Assembly (NCBI GenBank): GCA_003450735.1
Contig: DMEZ01000031.1
Coordinates: 7,326 to 33,860 of the forward strand
Reading direction: 5' to 3'
From: Elusimicrobiota bacterium
GTDB taxonomy: Bacteria; Elusimicrobiota; Elusimicrobia; UBA1565
DNA: 26,535 nt
Shown here: positions 7,780 to 15,486 of the stretch, one piece after another
How positions within the stretch are numbered: position 1 is the first letter of the stretch
Layout of the letters: the number at the start of each line of letters is the position of its first letter
The notes under the pieces: generated by a model
The model's input: only the letters and a program-made list of their open reading frames with translations
Database searches by the model: none
Told to the model about the DNA's origin: nothing
Position numbers and translations under genes: made by a program

Positions 7780-8943
7780 ATGAAGAGAATCCTCGCCTTC
7801 TCCTCCCTGCTTTTCCTCGCCGCCTGCGCGACGACGCCTCCGGCGCCTGAGCCCCAGCCCCAGCCCGTCGTCGTCTTGCCTGCCGTCCCCGTCAAACCCG
7901 CCCGCCTGATCGCTCCGGAGAATCTGCGGCGGGAGCTCAACGACCTCTACAAGGCCCCCTACTCGGACACCCAGGCCGTGGACGTGGTCTACGTCACCAA
8001 CCGCCTGGCCATCGGGGACGCGGCCGAGTGCGGCGACTCTTCGTTCGGAGTGGACCGCTCCACCCTCGCGAGCTACGGCGTCTGCCAGATCAGCGTGCCC
8101 AAGCGGCACGGGGTCGGGGGCTTCGACGTCGGGCCCAACCGGCGCGCCGACCCGCACCAGTACTACCACGTCCTCTCGCAGACCTCCATGGACGAAGGCT
8201 CCTTCAAAGCCCTGCTCGAGAGCAAGAAGCCGACGGACGTCCTCGTCTTCGTCCACGGCTTCAACGTGAAGTTCCAGGAAGCCGTGCTCCGCTCGGCGCA
8301 GATCGCCTACGACCTCAAGTTCCAGGGCCCCGTCGTCCTCTTCACCTGGCCCGCCGGGGCGAGCTCGGGCGTGTTCGACAGCACGCTCATCAACCGCACC
8401 TACGACGCCAACCGCAAGAACGCGGTGGACTCCATCGACCGCATGGCGGCCTTCTTCAGGACGCTCTCGAGCCTGGACATGACGTCCCACGTGATCGTGC
8501 ACTCCATGGGACACCAGGTCGCCCTGCCGGCCCTGGCCAAGGCCGCCCCCTCCATCCCCGCCCCGTTCATCGGAGAGCTCATCCTCAACGCGCCCGACAT
8601 CCCCGTGCGCAGGTTCCAGGAGCTGACCCCGGCCCTCAAAGGGCTCGCTGAAAGGATCACGGTCTACTGCTCCTACAACGACAACGCCATCGCCGCCTCG
8701 GAGACCTACAACAAGAACCGCCGGATGGGCGCCTGCGAGAACCTCCCCGGCGTGGATGTCATCAACGTCGGCGAGATCGACGCCCCCGCCCTCGGCATCG
8801 GCGGCCTGGGCCACGGCTACTATGCCTCCCGCCCGATCCTGACCGACATCTACCAGGTGCTGCTGGGCGTCGAGGCGGAGCGCCGGCTCTTCATCCGCAA
8901 GAGCGAACCCAACAGCACCGAGGACTATTACCTTCGCCCGTAA
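7780..8943 (+). CDS. DUF900 alpha/beta-hydrolase lipoprotein
   Basis: 387 residues. The N-terminus MKRILAFSSLLFLAAC is a lipoprotein signal with lipobox LAAC (Cys16), followed by a Pro-rich tether. The product should be anchored to a membrane and face the periplasm. The hydrolase domain shows VFVHGFNVKFQEAV, where HGFN is the oxyanion-loop motif of DUF900, and VLFTWPAG. The nucleophile elbow is HSMGHQ with Ser242. NAPDI probably supplies the acid, and GHGYY near residue 345 the His. The substrate is unknown; DUF900 proteins resemble lipases and esterases. The start is chosen at 7780 because upstream in-frame codons lie inside the promoter. There is no ribosome site, consistent with a leaderless message. 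Confidence 0.85.
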   Translation: MKRILAFSSLLFLAACATTPPAPEPQPQPVVVLPAVPVKPARLIAPENLRRELNDLYKAPYSDTQAVDVVYVTNRLAIGDAAECGDSSFGVDRSTLASYGVCQISVPKRHGVGGFDVGPNRRADPHQYYHVLSQTSMDEGSFKALLESKKPTDVLVFVHGFNVKFQEAVLRSAQIAYDLKFQGPVVLFTWPAGASSGVFDSTLINRTYDANRKNAVDSIDRMAAFFRTLSSLDMTSHVIVHSMGHQVALPALAKAAPSIPAPFIGELILNAPDIPVRRFQELTPALKGLAERITVYCSYNDNAIAASETYNKNRRMGACENLPGVDVINVGEIDAPALGIGGLGHGYYASRPILTDIYQVLLGVEAERRLFIRKSEPNSTEDYYLRP

Positions 8944-8945
8944 GG

Positions 8946-8951
8946 TATAAT
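8946..8951 (+). promoter_or_regulatory. TATAAT -10 element before the slipin gene
   Basis: A perfect TATAAT begins three bases after the hydrolase stop codon and 41 bases before the slipin ATG. No recognisable -35 is present at 16-18 bases. The leader would be about 30 bases and includes AGGAGG six bases before the ATG at 8987. Confidence 0.4.
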
Positions 8952-8986
8952 AGCGCCCAGACGCGCAGTCACCCAGGAGGGTCATC

Positions 8987-9739
8987 ATGTTCGGTCTGTC
9001 CCCGGTCGTCATCATCGTCGTCGTCCTGATCTTCACCTCCATCAAGATCCTCAATGAGTACGAGCGCGGCGTGGTCTTCACGCTGGGCCGCTTCTCGGGC
9101 GTGAAGGGCCCCGGCCTCATCCTCATCCTCCCGGGGATCCAGCAGATGACCCGCATCAGCCTGCGCACCGTGGTCCTCGACGTGCCGCCGCAGGACATCA
9201 TCACGCGCGACAACGTCTCGGTGAAGGTCAACGCCGTGGTCTACTACCGCGTCATGGACGCCGGCAAGGCCGTGCTCCAGGTCGAGAACTACTACTACGC
9301 GACCAGCCAGCTCTCCCAGACGACCCTCCGCGGCGTGCTCGGCAAGATGGAGATGGACGACCTTCTCGCCAACCGCGACAAGATCAACGCGGAGCTCCAG
9401 CAGATCCTCGACACGCACACCGAACCCTGGGGCGTGAAGATCGCCAACGTCGAGGTCAAGAACGTGGACCTTCCGCAGGAGATGCAGCGCGCCATGGCCA
9501 AGCAGGCCGAGGCGGAGCGCGAGCGCCGGGCGAAGATCATCCACGCCGAGGGCGAGCAGCAGGCCGCCGAGAAGCTGGCCCAGGCCTCCGAGATCATGAG
9601 CCGCAGCCCCGCGACCCTCCAGCTGCGCTACCTGCAGACCCTGACCGAGATCGCCGCCGACAACAACTCGACGGTCATCTTCCCCCTGCCGATGGACCTC
9701 ATCACGGCCTTCATGAAGAAGTCGGGGATGGCCAACTAG
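8987..9739 (+). CDS. Slipin (SPFH/stomatin-prohibitin family)
   Basis: 250 residues, the standard slipin length. A single N-terminal membrane helix (about 6-20, PVVIIVVVLIF) precedes NEYERGVVFTLGRF, the usual opening of the SPFH domain, which extends to about 190. VVLDVPPQDIITRDNVSVKV and VEVKNVDLPQEMQRAMAKQA are highly conserved slipin segments. The rest is a charged helix with AEAERERRAKIIHAEGEQQA. Slipins form membrane microdomain scaffolds and usually sit next to an NfeD partner, but no nfeD lies beside it here. AGGAGG gives a strong ribosome site. hemW follows after only five bases. Confidence 0.93.
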   Translation: MFGLSPVVIIVVVLIFTSIKILNEYERGVVFTLGRFSGVKGPGLILILPGIQQMTRISLRTVVLDVPPQDIITRDNVSVKVNAVVYYRVMDAGKAVLQVENYYYATSQLSQTTLRGVLGKMEMDDLLANRDKINAELQQILDTHTEPWGVKIANVEVKNVDLPQEMQRAMAKQAEAERERRAKIIHAEGEQQAAEKLAQASEIMSRSPATLQLRYLQTLTEIAADNNSTVIFPLPMDLITAFMKKSGMAN

Positions 9740-9744
9740 CCTCC

Positions 9745-10914
9745 TTGGGCCGCAGCGCCGCCGCCGGCCTTTACGTGCACGTCCCGTTCTGCTCCGGGAA
9801 GTGCGCCTATTGCGCCTTCGTCTCCGGCCCGCAGCACCGGGCCCTCTCGGGCCGCTATCTCGACGCCCTCGACCGCGAGGCCTCCTTCCACCCGGGCTTC
9901 CGGCCCGAGACCCTCTACGTGGGAGGCGGGACGCCGAGTGAACTCGGCGTCCCGGAGCTCGAGCGGCTCTTCGGGCTCCTGGCCGGGCGCTTCGGCCCCC
10001 TCGAAGCCCTGCGCGAGGTCACCGTCGAAGGCAACCCCGAGAGCCTGCTCCCGGACAAGCTCTCGCTCCTGCGGCGGCTGGGCGTCGGGCGCCTGAGCAT
10101 CGGCCTGCAGAGCTCCGACGACCGCCTTCTGGAAGGCCTCGGCCGCCGGCACCGCTGCGCGGACTTCGAGCGCGCCTACCGCGAGGCGGAACGCCTGGGC
10201 TTCTCCCTGAGCGTGGACGTCATGCTCGGCCTGCCGGGGCAGAGCCTCTCCGGGGCGCTCTCGACGCTGAAGACGGTCATGCGCCTGGCCCCCGGGCACG
10301 TCTCGGTGTACTGCCTGCACGTCGAGGAGGGCACCCCGCTCGAGCGCCGGGGCTTCGCCGCGGACGAGGACCTCTCGCGGGAGATGTTCGAGTCGTCCAT
10401 CGAACTGCTGGCCCGCGCGGGGTACCGGCACTACGAGATCTCGAACTTCGCCAGGCCCGGCCTCGAGTCGCGCCACAACGAGAACTACTGGCTCAACGGC
10501 CCCTACCTCGGCCTCGGCGCCGCCGCCGCCAGCCACCTGCGCGGCGTGCGCTGCGAGAACGACCCCGACCCGGCCTCCTATTGCGCGAAGGTCGAGCGGG
10601 GCGAGAGCCCCGCCGTCCAGAGCGAAGCGCTCTCGGGCAAGGAGAAGGCCGGCGAGGACCTCCTGCTCGGACTGCGCCTCGTGGCGGGCGTCCCGCTGAC
10701 CTCGCGACTGCGCCGCCACTTCACGCCCGAGCTCGAGAGCCTGCGGCGGCGCGGCCTCATCGAGCTCGAGCGCAGCCCGCGCACCGGCCTGCCCCTGCGC
10801 GCCCGGCTCAGCCGCGAGGGTCTCTTCCTCGCCAACAAGGTGTTCCAGGAGTTCGTGCCGCCGTTCGAGACGCTTCCAAGCGCCGAATCCGTCCCCATGG
10901 GGGAACGCGCATGA
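9745..10914 (+). CDS. hemW: HemW-like radical SAM protein (heme chaperone)
   Basis: 389 residues from a TTG start at 9745; no in-frame ATG lies near the family N-terminus. The radical-SAM iron-sulfur motif is C-x3-C-x2-C (Cys16, Cys20, Cys23) in HVPFCSGKCAYCAF. ETLYVGGGTPSEL and IGLQSSDDRLLEGLGR are typical of the HemN/HemW group. RHNENYWLNGPYLGLGAAA favours HemW over true coproporphyrinogen dehydrogenase. A winged-helix HemN C-terminal domain (about 290-375) follows. HemW is thought to deliver heme to respiratory proteins rather than synthesise it. The stop overlaps the phoH start as ATGA, and the slipin stop is five bases upstream. The TTG lacks an obvious ribosome site, so translation may depend on coupling. 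Confidence 0.9.
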   Translation: MGRSAAAGLYVHVPFCSGKCAYCAFVSGPQHRALSGRYLDALDREASFHPGFRPETLYVGGGTPSELGVPELERLFGLLAGRFGPLEALREVTVEGNPESLLPDKLSLLRRLGVGRLSIGLQSSDDRLLEGLGRRHRCADFERAYREAERLGFSLSVDVMLGLPGQSLSGALSTLKTVMRLAPGHVSVYCLHVEEGTPLERRGFAADEDLSREMFESSIELLARAGYRHYEISNFARPGLESRHNENYWLNGPYLGLGAAAASHLRGVRCENDPDPASYCAKVERGESPAVQSEALSGKEKAGEDLLLGLRLVAGVPLTSRLRRHFTPELESLRRRGLIELERSPRTGLPLRARLSREGLFLANKVFQEFVPPFETLPSAESVPMGERA

Positions 10915-12218
10915 AGACCTTCGTCCTCGACACCAACGTCGTCATCCACGATCCGGAGGCGCTCTTCGCCTTCGAGGGCGCGCGGGTCGTCATCCCCCTG
11001 CCCGTCATCGAGGAGCTCGACACCTTCAAGCGCAGCAACGACGAGCGCGGCCGCGCCGCGCGCATGGTCGCGCGCACCCTCGACCGCCTGCGGCAGAAAG
11101 GGCGCCTGACCGAGGGCGTCCCGCTGCCCCACGGGGGGACGCTGCGCGTGGAGATGGTCCACTCCGACGGCCTGCCCGCGCAGTTCCTCTCCAGTTCCAA
11201 GGACAACATGATCCTCGGCGTGGCCCAGTACCTGAAGACCAAGAAGGAGACGGTCATCTTCATCTCCAAGGACATCAACCTCCGCATCAAGGCCGAGGCC
11301 ATCGGCCTCGACACGCAGGACTACGAGAAGGAGAAGGTCAACGTCGACGACCTTTACGGGGGGTTCCGCGAAGCCTCCGGCTCGAAGGAGGACATCGACC
11401 TCTTCTACAAGGAGAAGCGCCTCTCCGTCGACAACCTCGACCTGCCCGACCTCAAAGCCAACGAGTTCGTCATCCTCAAGGACCCGGCCGGCGGCTCCTC
11501 GAGCGCGCTCTCGCGCTTCGACCCCGACTCCCGCTCCCTCCTGGCCCTCACCAAGGCCGACGCCTCCCCGTGGGGCATCAAGCCGCTCAACATGGAGCAG
11601 CGCTTCGCGCTCGAGCTGCTTTTGCGCAAGGAGGTCCAGCTCGTCACGCTCGTGGGCGTCCCGGGCTCGGGCAAGACCCTGCTCTCGCTCGCGGCCGGCC
11701 TCGAGCAGGTCCTCAACGAGCACGCCTACCGCAAGCTGCTCATCGCCCGCCCCGTCGTGCCCGTCGGCCACGACCTCGGCTACCTGCCCGGCACCAAGCA
11801 GGAGAAACTCAACACCTGGATGGGCGCCATCTACGACAACCTCGAGTTCCTCATGGACCGGCAGCACCGGGAGGACACCGACCTCGACACGCAGATGCTC
11901 CTGGAGGAGGGGAAGCTCGAGGTGGAGGCCGTCACGTACCTGCGCGGGCGCTCCCTGCCCGGGCAGTACATCCTCATCGACGACGCGCAGAACCTGACCC
12001 CTCACGAGATCAAGACCATCATCTCGCGCGTGGGCCGCAACTCCAAGATCGTGCTCACCGGCGACCCCTACCAGATCGACAACTACTACCTCGACTCGGC
12101 GTCGAACGGCCTGACCAACCTCGTCGAGCGCTTCAAGGGGCAGCACCTGTTCGGGCACGTGAAGTTCTCCAAGATCGAGCGCTCGCCCCTGGCGGCGCTG
12201 GCCGCGGAACTATTGTAG
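10911..12218 (+). CDS. PIN-PhoH2 family ATPase/RNase
   Basis: 435 residues. The N-terminal PIN nuclease domain (about 1-145) has the acidic residues Asp7 (FVLDTNV), Glu34 (PVIEELD), Asp98 (SSKDNMI) and Asp121 (ISKDINL). The C-terminal PhoH domain has Walker A GVPGSGKT (249-256), the conserved ARPVVPVGHDLGYLPGT segment, and Walker B YILIDDAQN followed by LTGDPYQID. PhoH2 proteins are described as RNA-unwinding and cleaving enzymes; some are paired with an antitoxin-like PhoAT, which is not seen here. The start ATG lies inside the hemW stop (ATGA) with GGGGGAA before it. This is the last gene before the inverted repeat, so it probably ends the operon. Confidence 0.92.
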   Translation: MKTFVLDTNVVIHDPEALFAFEGARVVIPLPVIEELDTFKRSNDERGRAARMVARTLDRLRQKGRLTEGVPLPHGGTLRVEMVHSDGLPAQFLSSSKDNMILGVAQYLKTKKETVIFISKDINLRIKAEAIGLDTQDYEKEKVNVDDLYGGFREASGSKEDIDLFYKEKRLSVDNLDLPDLKANEFVILKDPAGGSSSALSRFDPDSRSLLALTKADASPWGIKPLNMEQRFALELLLRKEVQLVTLVGVPGSGKTLLSLAAGLEQVLNEHAYRKLLIARPVVPVGHDLGYLPGTKQEKLNTWMGAIYDNLEFLMDRQHREDTDLDTQMLLEEGKLEVEAVTYLRGRSLPGQYILIDDAQNLTPHEIKTIISRVGRNSKIVLTGDPYQIDNYYLDSASNGLTNLVERFKGQHLFGHVKFSKIERSPLAALAAELL

Positions 12219-12241
12219 CCCTCCCGGTGTCCTAACCTAGG

Positions 12242-12282
12242 ACAAAGGACCTACGCGCACAGATAGGCCTTTGGTCCTTTGT
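12242..12282. repeat. Inverted repeat with two competing hairpins
   Basis: ACAAAGGACC (12242-12251) is perfectly complementary to GGTCCTTTGT (12273-12282) across a 21-base loop. The left arm can instead pair with a nearer segment: AAAGGACCTA (12244-12253) with TAGGCCTTT (12264-12272), leaving one bulged A. It lies 23 bases after the phoH stop and about 65 bases before the next start. There is no T-run. It may stop or stabilise the upstream transcript, act as an attenuator, or be an operator for the gene cluster that follows. Confidence 0.6.
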
Positions 12283-12317
12283 ATCAAGTAAGAAATCCGT
12301 TCTATCTTATGTATAGT
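12279..12317 (+). promoter_or_regulatory. Possible promoter for the envelope gene cluster
   Basis: An AT-rich patch contains TTGTAT (12279-12284) 18 bases before TATCTT (12303-12308), and also TATAGT (12312-12317). These are moderate matches to sigma-70 boxes. The patch overlaps the right arm of the inverted repeat. It differs from the ECF-type promoter found further along. Confidence 0.35.
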
Positions 12318-12346
12318 ATGCTGAACAGGGACCGGTCGGGGGGTCT

Positions 12347-14251
12347 ATGATCACGCTTTTCAAGAAATTCCTGGCATACTGGGATAAACTGCCCAAAGGG
12401 CGCCAACTGGCCATCGGGATCGGCGGCGCTCTGGGCTCGACGGTCATCGGCCTGTTCCTCCTCTCCGCCGGGAAGTCCTACCTGTCCAACTCCGGCTATT
12501 TCTCGGATTCCGACACGGGTTCTTCCTCCGGTTTTTCGGGCGCGAAGGAACAGGACCGGGTCGCGCGGAGCGTCGCGTCGCCCTTCGGCCGGAGCTCGAC
12601 CCAGAGCAAGGACGGCCTCGGCATGGTGACGGGCACCCGGCAGGCCGGCTTCAAGGGCGCCCTCGCCCAGGGCGGCGGCATCGGGGACGGACAGACCGGC
12701 GCCGGCCCGGCGGGCGGCGAAGCCCCCGTCGGACAGACCCCGATGCGCGAGCGCAGGCCCGGGGCCGGCGGCATGGTCGGCGACCACAGCCCCCAGCAGA
12801 CCAGCCAGACGGCCATGAACCCCGCCCAGCAGGGCGGCGGCTCCGACTCGGCCCAGCAGGGCGGCTTCGGCGGCGGCGCCGGCTCCTCCTGGGGGAGCGG
12901 CGGCGCCGGGGTGGGCCCTCAGCAAGGCCCCCAGCAAGGGCCGGGCAAGTCGCCCGCCGGAGTCCAGACCGTGCAGACGGGCTCGGGCGGCGGGGCGCCG
13001 GGCAGACCCGGCAATCTGCGCCTGATGAGCGGCAAAGGGGCAGGGGGAGGCGTCCCTCCTCCCGCGGGCTTCCGTGGAGTCGGCGCCGGGACCCCGATCG
13101 CGCCGGGGAAAGCGCCGACGTACGCCGGCGGCGGGGCCGCGGGCGACCAGCGCGAGCTCGGCGGCTACGCTCCCATCGACATGAGCCGGGCCACCGGAAA
13201 GGACTACAGCGGCGGCCGGGGCGGGGTGGGACAGATGCAGGTCGATCCGGAGTTCAAGGGCGTCGGAAAGGAAGGGCGCACGGAAGACGGGGCCGAGTGC
13301 TCGCTCGATGAGCGCGGCACCCGCTGCGGAGCCTACAAGTGCTTCAGCCAGGACACCTTCCGCCTCAAGGGCGAGATCACCACGCTCGCCGGCGCGGCGG
13401 CAAGCGTGGCGCGGAACGTCGCCAGCAAGGTCGCCGCGGAACTGCCGGACTTCAAGAGCAAGGAAGCGGCGATGAAGACCAAGCTCTCGGCCGCGCTGAC
13501 CTGCTCCGGCTCGCCCCACTGCGACTTCGGCTCGTACGGCTGCATCGGGACGCTGGAGACCTGCCGGCAGTACGCCTACAACGATTTCAACGCCAAGCAG
13601 ATCATCGCGCTCTTCGACCGGGAGATCCAGCAGGCCAACGCGGCCGCCGGCGGGGCCTTCGCCGTCGGAAAGCAGGCCATCGACACGGAGAACAAGATGG
13701 TGGCCGCCGTCGGCGGGCACCTCGGCTACGTCGAGAAGTCCCTGGCGGGGGGGAACTGCGTCCCCGCGCCCGAAGCCTGCAAGCGCTGCTGCCATCCCAA
13801 GGGCTTGGGCACGGAGTGCTTCGAGCACCACTGCAAGCAGGCGAACGCCTGCGGCAACGCCAAGTTCGCGAAGTTCAACGAGGTCAAGGACGCGGACATC
13901 GCCCTCCAGAACGCGGTCTACCAGCGGTTCTACGAGCCCTGGTGCGCCCGCTACGACTGCACCATCCAGGGCGCGGGCGAGGCCAAGCGCCTCTCCGCCG
14001 ACCTGCAGGGCCACGTCCAGGTCCTGCAGGCCCTGGGCGACCTCCTCCCGGAAGGCGGAGCCATCGCCGCGCTCGAGACCGAGGCCTCCAAGGCCATGGC
14101 CGACGCCAAGTTCTACCTCGAGAAGCCCAAGGGCAACTACGGCCAGAACCTGATGGACGCGGCCATCCAGACCCAGCTGGCGGCCACCGCGATCGGGAAG
14201 GCCGCCGCGATCTGGGGCCGCATGGAAGCCTCCTGCCAGAAGCCTAGGTGA
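12347..14251 (+). CDS. Cys-rich single-pass envelope protein, first of two paralogs (unknown family)
   Basis: 634 residues, family not recognised. A short cytoplasmic N-terminus (YWDKLPKGRQ) leads to one membrane helix (about 20-42). A Gly/Ser/Gln-rich, probably disordered region (about 45-305) includes short repeats such as QQGPQQGP and AQQGG. A helical Cys-rich domain fills about 310-634. It opens with a C-x8-C-x4-C motif (Cys318 onward, ending GAYKC), has 17 cysteines, and includes AAGGAFAVGKQAIDTENK and PWCARYDC. The large domain should be outside the cytoplasm, where disulfides can form. The 599-aa protein at 18444-20243 shares the same order of parts and motifs. The start ATG follows a run of six G. 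The stop overlaps the next gene as GTGA. Confidence 0.8.
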   Translation: MITLFKKFLAYWDKLPKGRQLAIGIGGALGSTVIGLFLLSAGKSYLSNSGYFSDSDTGSSSGFSGAKEQDRVARSVASPFGRSSTQSKDGLGMVTGTRQAGFKGALAQGGGIGDGQTGAGPAGGEAPVGQTPMRERRPGAGGMVGDHSPQQTSQTAMNPAQQGGGSDSAQQGGFGGGAGSSWGSGGAGVGPQQGPQQGPGKSPAGVQTVQTGSGGGAPGRPGNLRLMSGKGAGGGVPPPAGFRGVGAGTPIAPGKAPTYAGGGAAGDQRELGGYAPIDMSRATGKDYSGGRGGVGQMQVDPEFKGVGKEGRTEDGAECSLDERGTRCGAYKCFSQDTFRLKGEITTLAGAAASVARNVASKVAAELPDFKSKEAAMKTKLSAALTCSGSPHCDFGSYGCIGTLETCRQYAYNDFNAKQIIALFDREIQQANAAAGGAFAVGKQAIDTENKMVAAVGGHLGYVEKSLAGGNCVPAPEACKRCCHPKGLGTECFEHHCKQANACGNAKFAKFNEVKDADIALQNAVYQRFYEPWCARYDCTIQGAGEAKRLSADLQGHVQVLQALGDLLPEGGAIAALETEASKAMADAKFYLEKPKGNYGQNLMDAAIQTQLAATAIGKAAAIWGRMEASCQKPR

Positions 14252-14907
14252 GGGCCATCCCGGATCTCCGCCCACCGAGCCGCTGGCCCGGCTTCATCCT
14301 GGGCCTGACCTGCGGCTGTCTCCTCGCCGTCCTGCTCTACCACCGCCTCCCCAAGGAGGACGTCTCCCCTGTGCCGCCGGCCCCCGTCCAGAACGCCCTG
14401 CCGGCGCCCGCGTCCGTCCCGCTGCCCGAGCCCGTCGCCGCCGTCCCGACGGCCGCGCCATCGCGGCCCGCCCCCGCCGCGACTCGCCGCGCCGCGCCGA
14501 CCCTGCGCGAGCGCCTGGCCGAGGAGGTCCGCCGCAGCGAGCCCCTCTACCTGAGGCTCGCCATGCGGCATACCCGCCGAAGCAAGGTCCTCCAGCAGTA
14601 CGGCCGGGACTGGATGGCCCACCCCGACCTGCGCAAGCTCAACGACGAGTACTTCGAGCACCACGACCCCGTGCGCTTCGTCTACGGGGCGGCCTCCTCC
14701 AAGAACTTCTGGAACCTGGTCTCGAAGTACTCCTCGCGTCCCGAGATCCTCTCGTTCCTCACGGATGCCGTCCGCGCCGCCCCCGCCGGGCTGAGGAGCG
14801 CGTCCTCGGAGTTCATGAAGACCGACAAGACCGCCGTGAAGCTCTACGAGCGCTTCGCCAGAGCCTCGGGCCTGCCTCTCGACAGCCTGCTGAAGAGGAA
14901 GCCGTGA
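14248..14907 (+). CDS. Single-pass membrane protein with Pro/Ala-rich linker (unknown family)
   Basis: 219 residues from a GTG that overlaps the previous stop (GTGA), so it is translationally coupled to the Cys-rich protein. A basic N-terminus precedes one membrane helix (about 14-30, FILGLTCGCLLAVLLY). A Pro/Ala-rich spacer (about 38-83) follows, then a soluble helical domain (about 85-219) with Arg-rich helices and FWNLVSKYSSRPEILSFL. The bitopic layout, with a rigid Pro/Ala spacer and a C-terminal periplasmic domain, resembles energy-coupling or scaffold proteins in general, but I see no specific family signature. Its stop lies six bases before the ECF-type promoter. Confidence 0.75.
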   Translation: MRAIPDLRPPSRWPGFILGLTCGCLLAVLLYHRLPKEDVSPVPPAPVQNALPAPASVPLPEPVAAVPTAAPSRPAPAATRRAAPTLRERLAEEVRRSEPLYLRLAMRHTRRSKVLQQYGRDWMAHPDLRKLNDEYFEHHDPVRFVYGAASSKNFWNLVSKYSSRPEILSFLTDAVRAAPAGLRSASSEFMKTDKTAVKLYERFARASGLPLDSLLKRKP

Positions 14908-14912
14908 AGGGG

Positions 14913-14938
14913 TGTAACGTTTTCAAGGGTTTCCCGTA
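14913..14938 (+). promoter_or_regulatory. ECF-sigma-type promoter (likely autoregulatory)
   Basis: TGTAAC (14913-14918), a 16-base spacer beginning GTTTTC, then CGTA (14935-14938). This matches the known sigma-W/ECF-type consensus TGAAAC-N16-CGTA in nine of ten positions with exact spacing. It lies 17 bases before the GTG start of the ECF sigma gene, the usual place for an autoregulated ECF promoter, and would drive the sigma, anti-sigma and following genes. Confidence 0.7.
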
Positions 14939-14955
14939 TCTTAGGGTGAGGGAGC

Positions 14956-15486
14956 GTGGAGGGCGCTGAGCTCGAGCGGTTCAAGGGCCTCATCCTCCGC
15001 GCGAAGAACGCGGACAAGGACGCATTCGGGGAGCTGTTCAAGGCCTATGAAGGAGCGGTCTACGAGATGGCTTTGCGCATCACCGGTGACCGCGCGTCGG
15101 CCGAGGACGCCCGCCAGGACGCTTTCGTGCGGGCCTTCCAGGCCATGGGCCGCTTCGACGCCGAGCGCCCCTTCGGCCCCTGGGTGCTCCGCATCGCGGC
15201 GAACTGCGCCCGCGACAAGTGGCGCCAGCGCTCCCCCATCCCTCTCGACGAGTCCCACGAAGCCCTGCCGGCGGCCGAGGCCTCCGAGGCCGACCCCGAC
15301 CTCGAGCGCCTCGGCGCCGCTCTCGGGCGCCTCTCCCCGCTCGACCGGACGGTGCTCGCCATGAGATACGAAGAGGAGCTGCGCGCCGCCGACATCGCCC
15401 AGCGCCTCGGCATCCAGGAGGGCGCGGTGCGCGTGCGTTTGTTCCGGGCCCGCGAGCGCCTGCTCAAGCTGATGGAGGCCGAGTGA
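14956..15486 (+). CDS. ECF-family RNA polymerase sigma factor
   Basis: 176 residues, typical for ECF sigma factors, which carry only regions 2 and 4. Region 2 (about 20-92) includes DAFGELFKAYEGAVYEMAL, the GDRASAEDARQDAFVRAF core-binding and -10 segment, and PFGPWVLRIAANCARDKWR. Region 4 (about 112-172) includes LSPLDRTVLAMRYEEEL and a helix-turn-helix ADIAQRLGIQEGAVRVRLFRARERL. The GTG at 14956 is the first possible start, because an in-frame TGA lies at 14947. It is preceded by its own ECF-type promoter and followed by an anti-sigma gene overlapping by GTGA. This is the standard sigma/anti-sigma arrangement, so its activity is probably controlled by that partner. Confidence 0.93.
   Translation: MEGAELERFKGLILRAKNADKDAFGELFKAYEGAVYEMALRITGDRASAEDARQDAFVRAFQAMGRFDAERPFGPWVLRIAANCARDKWRQRSPIPLDESHEALPAAEASEADPDLERLGAALGRLSPLDRTVLAMRYEEELRAADIAQRLGIQEGAVRVRLFRARERLLKLMEAE

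Noticed and set aside
10581..10910. 110-codon N-terminal extension of the PIN-PhoH gene
   Set aside because: It lies inside hemW in another frame. The PIN domain begins exactly at the ATG at 10911, which has a ribosome site.
12480..13260. Gly/Gln-rich repeats as a possible silk-like or PE-PGRS-like protein
   Set aside because: Repeats are short and irregular and lie between a membrane helix and a Cys-rich domain, so they read as a flexible linker rather than a repeat protein.
12302..14275. 657-codon minus-strand open frame
   Set aside because: It is antisense to the Cys-rich protein. The plus frame has a membrane helix and motifs shared with a paralog, while the minus frame shows nothing.
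15219..15482. 88-codon N-terminal extension of the anti-sigma gene
   Set aside because: It overlaps the ECF sigma gene. The zinc-finger domain starts exactly at the GTG at 15483, as family members begin.
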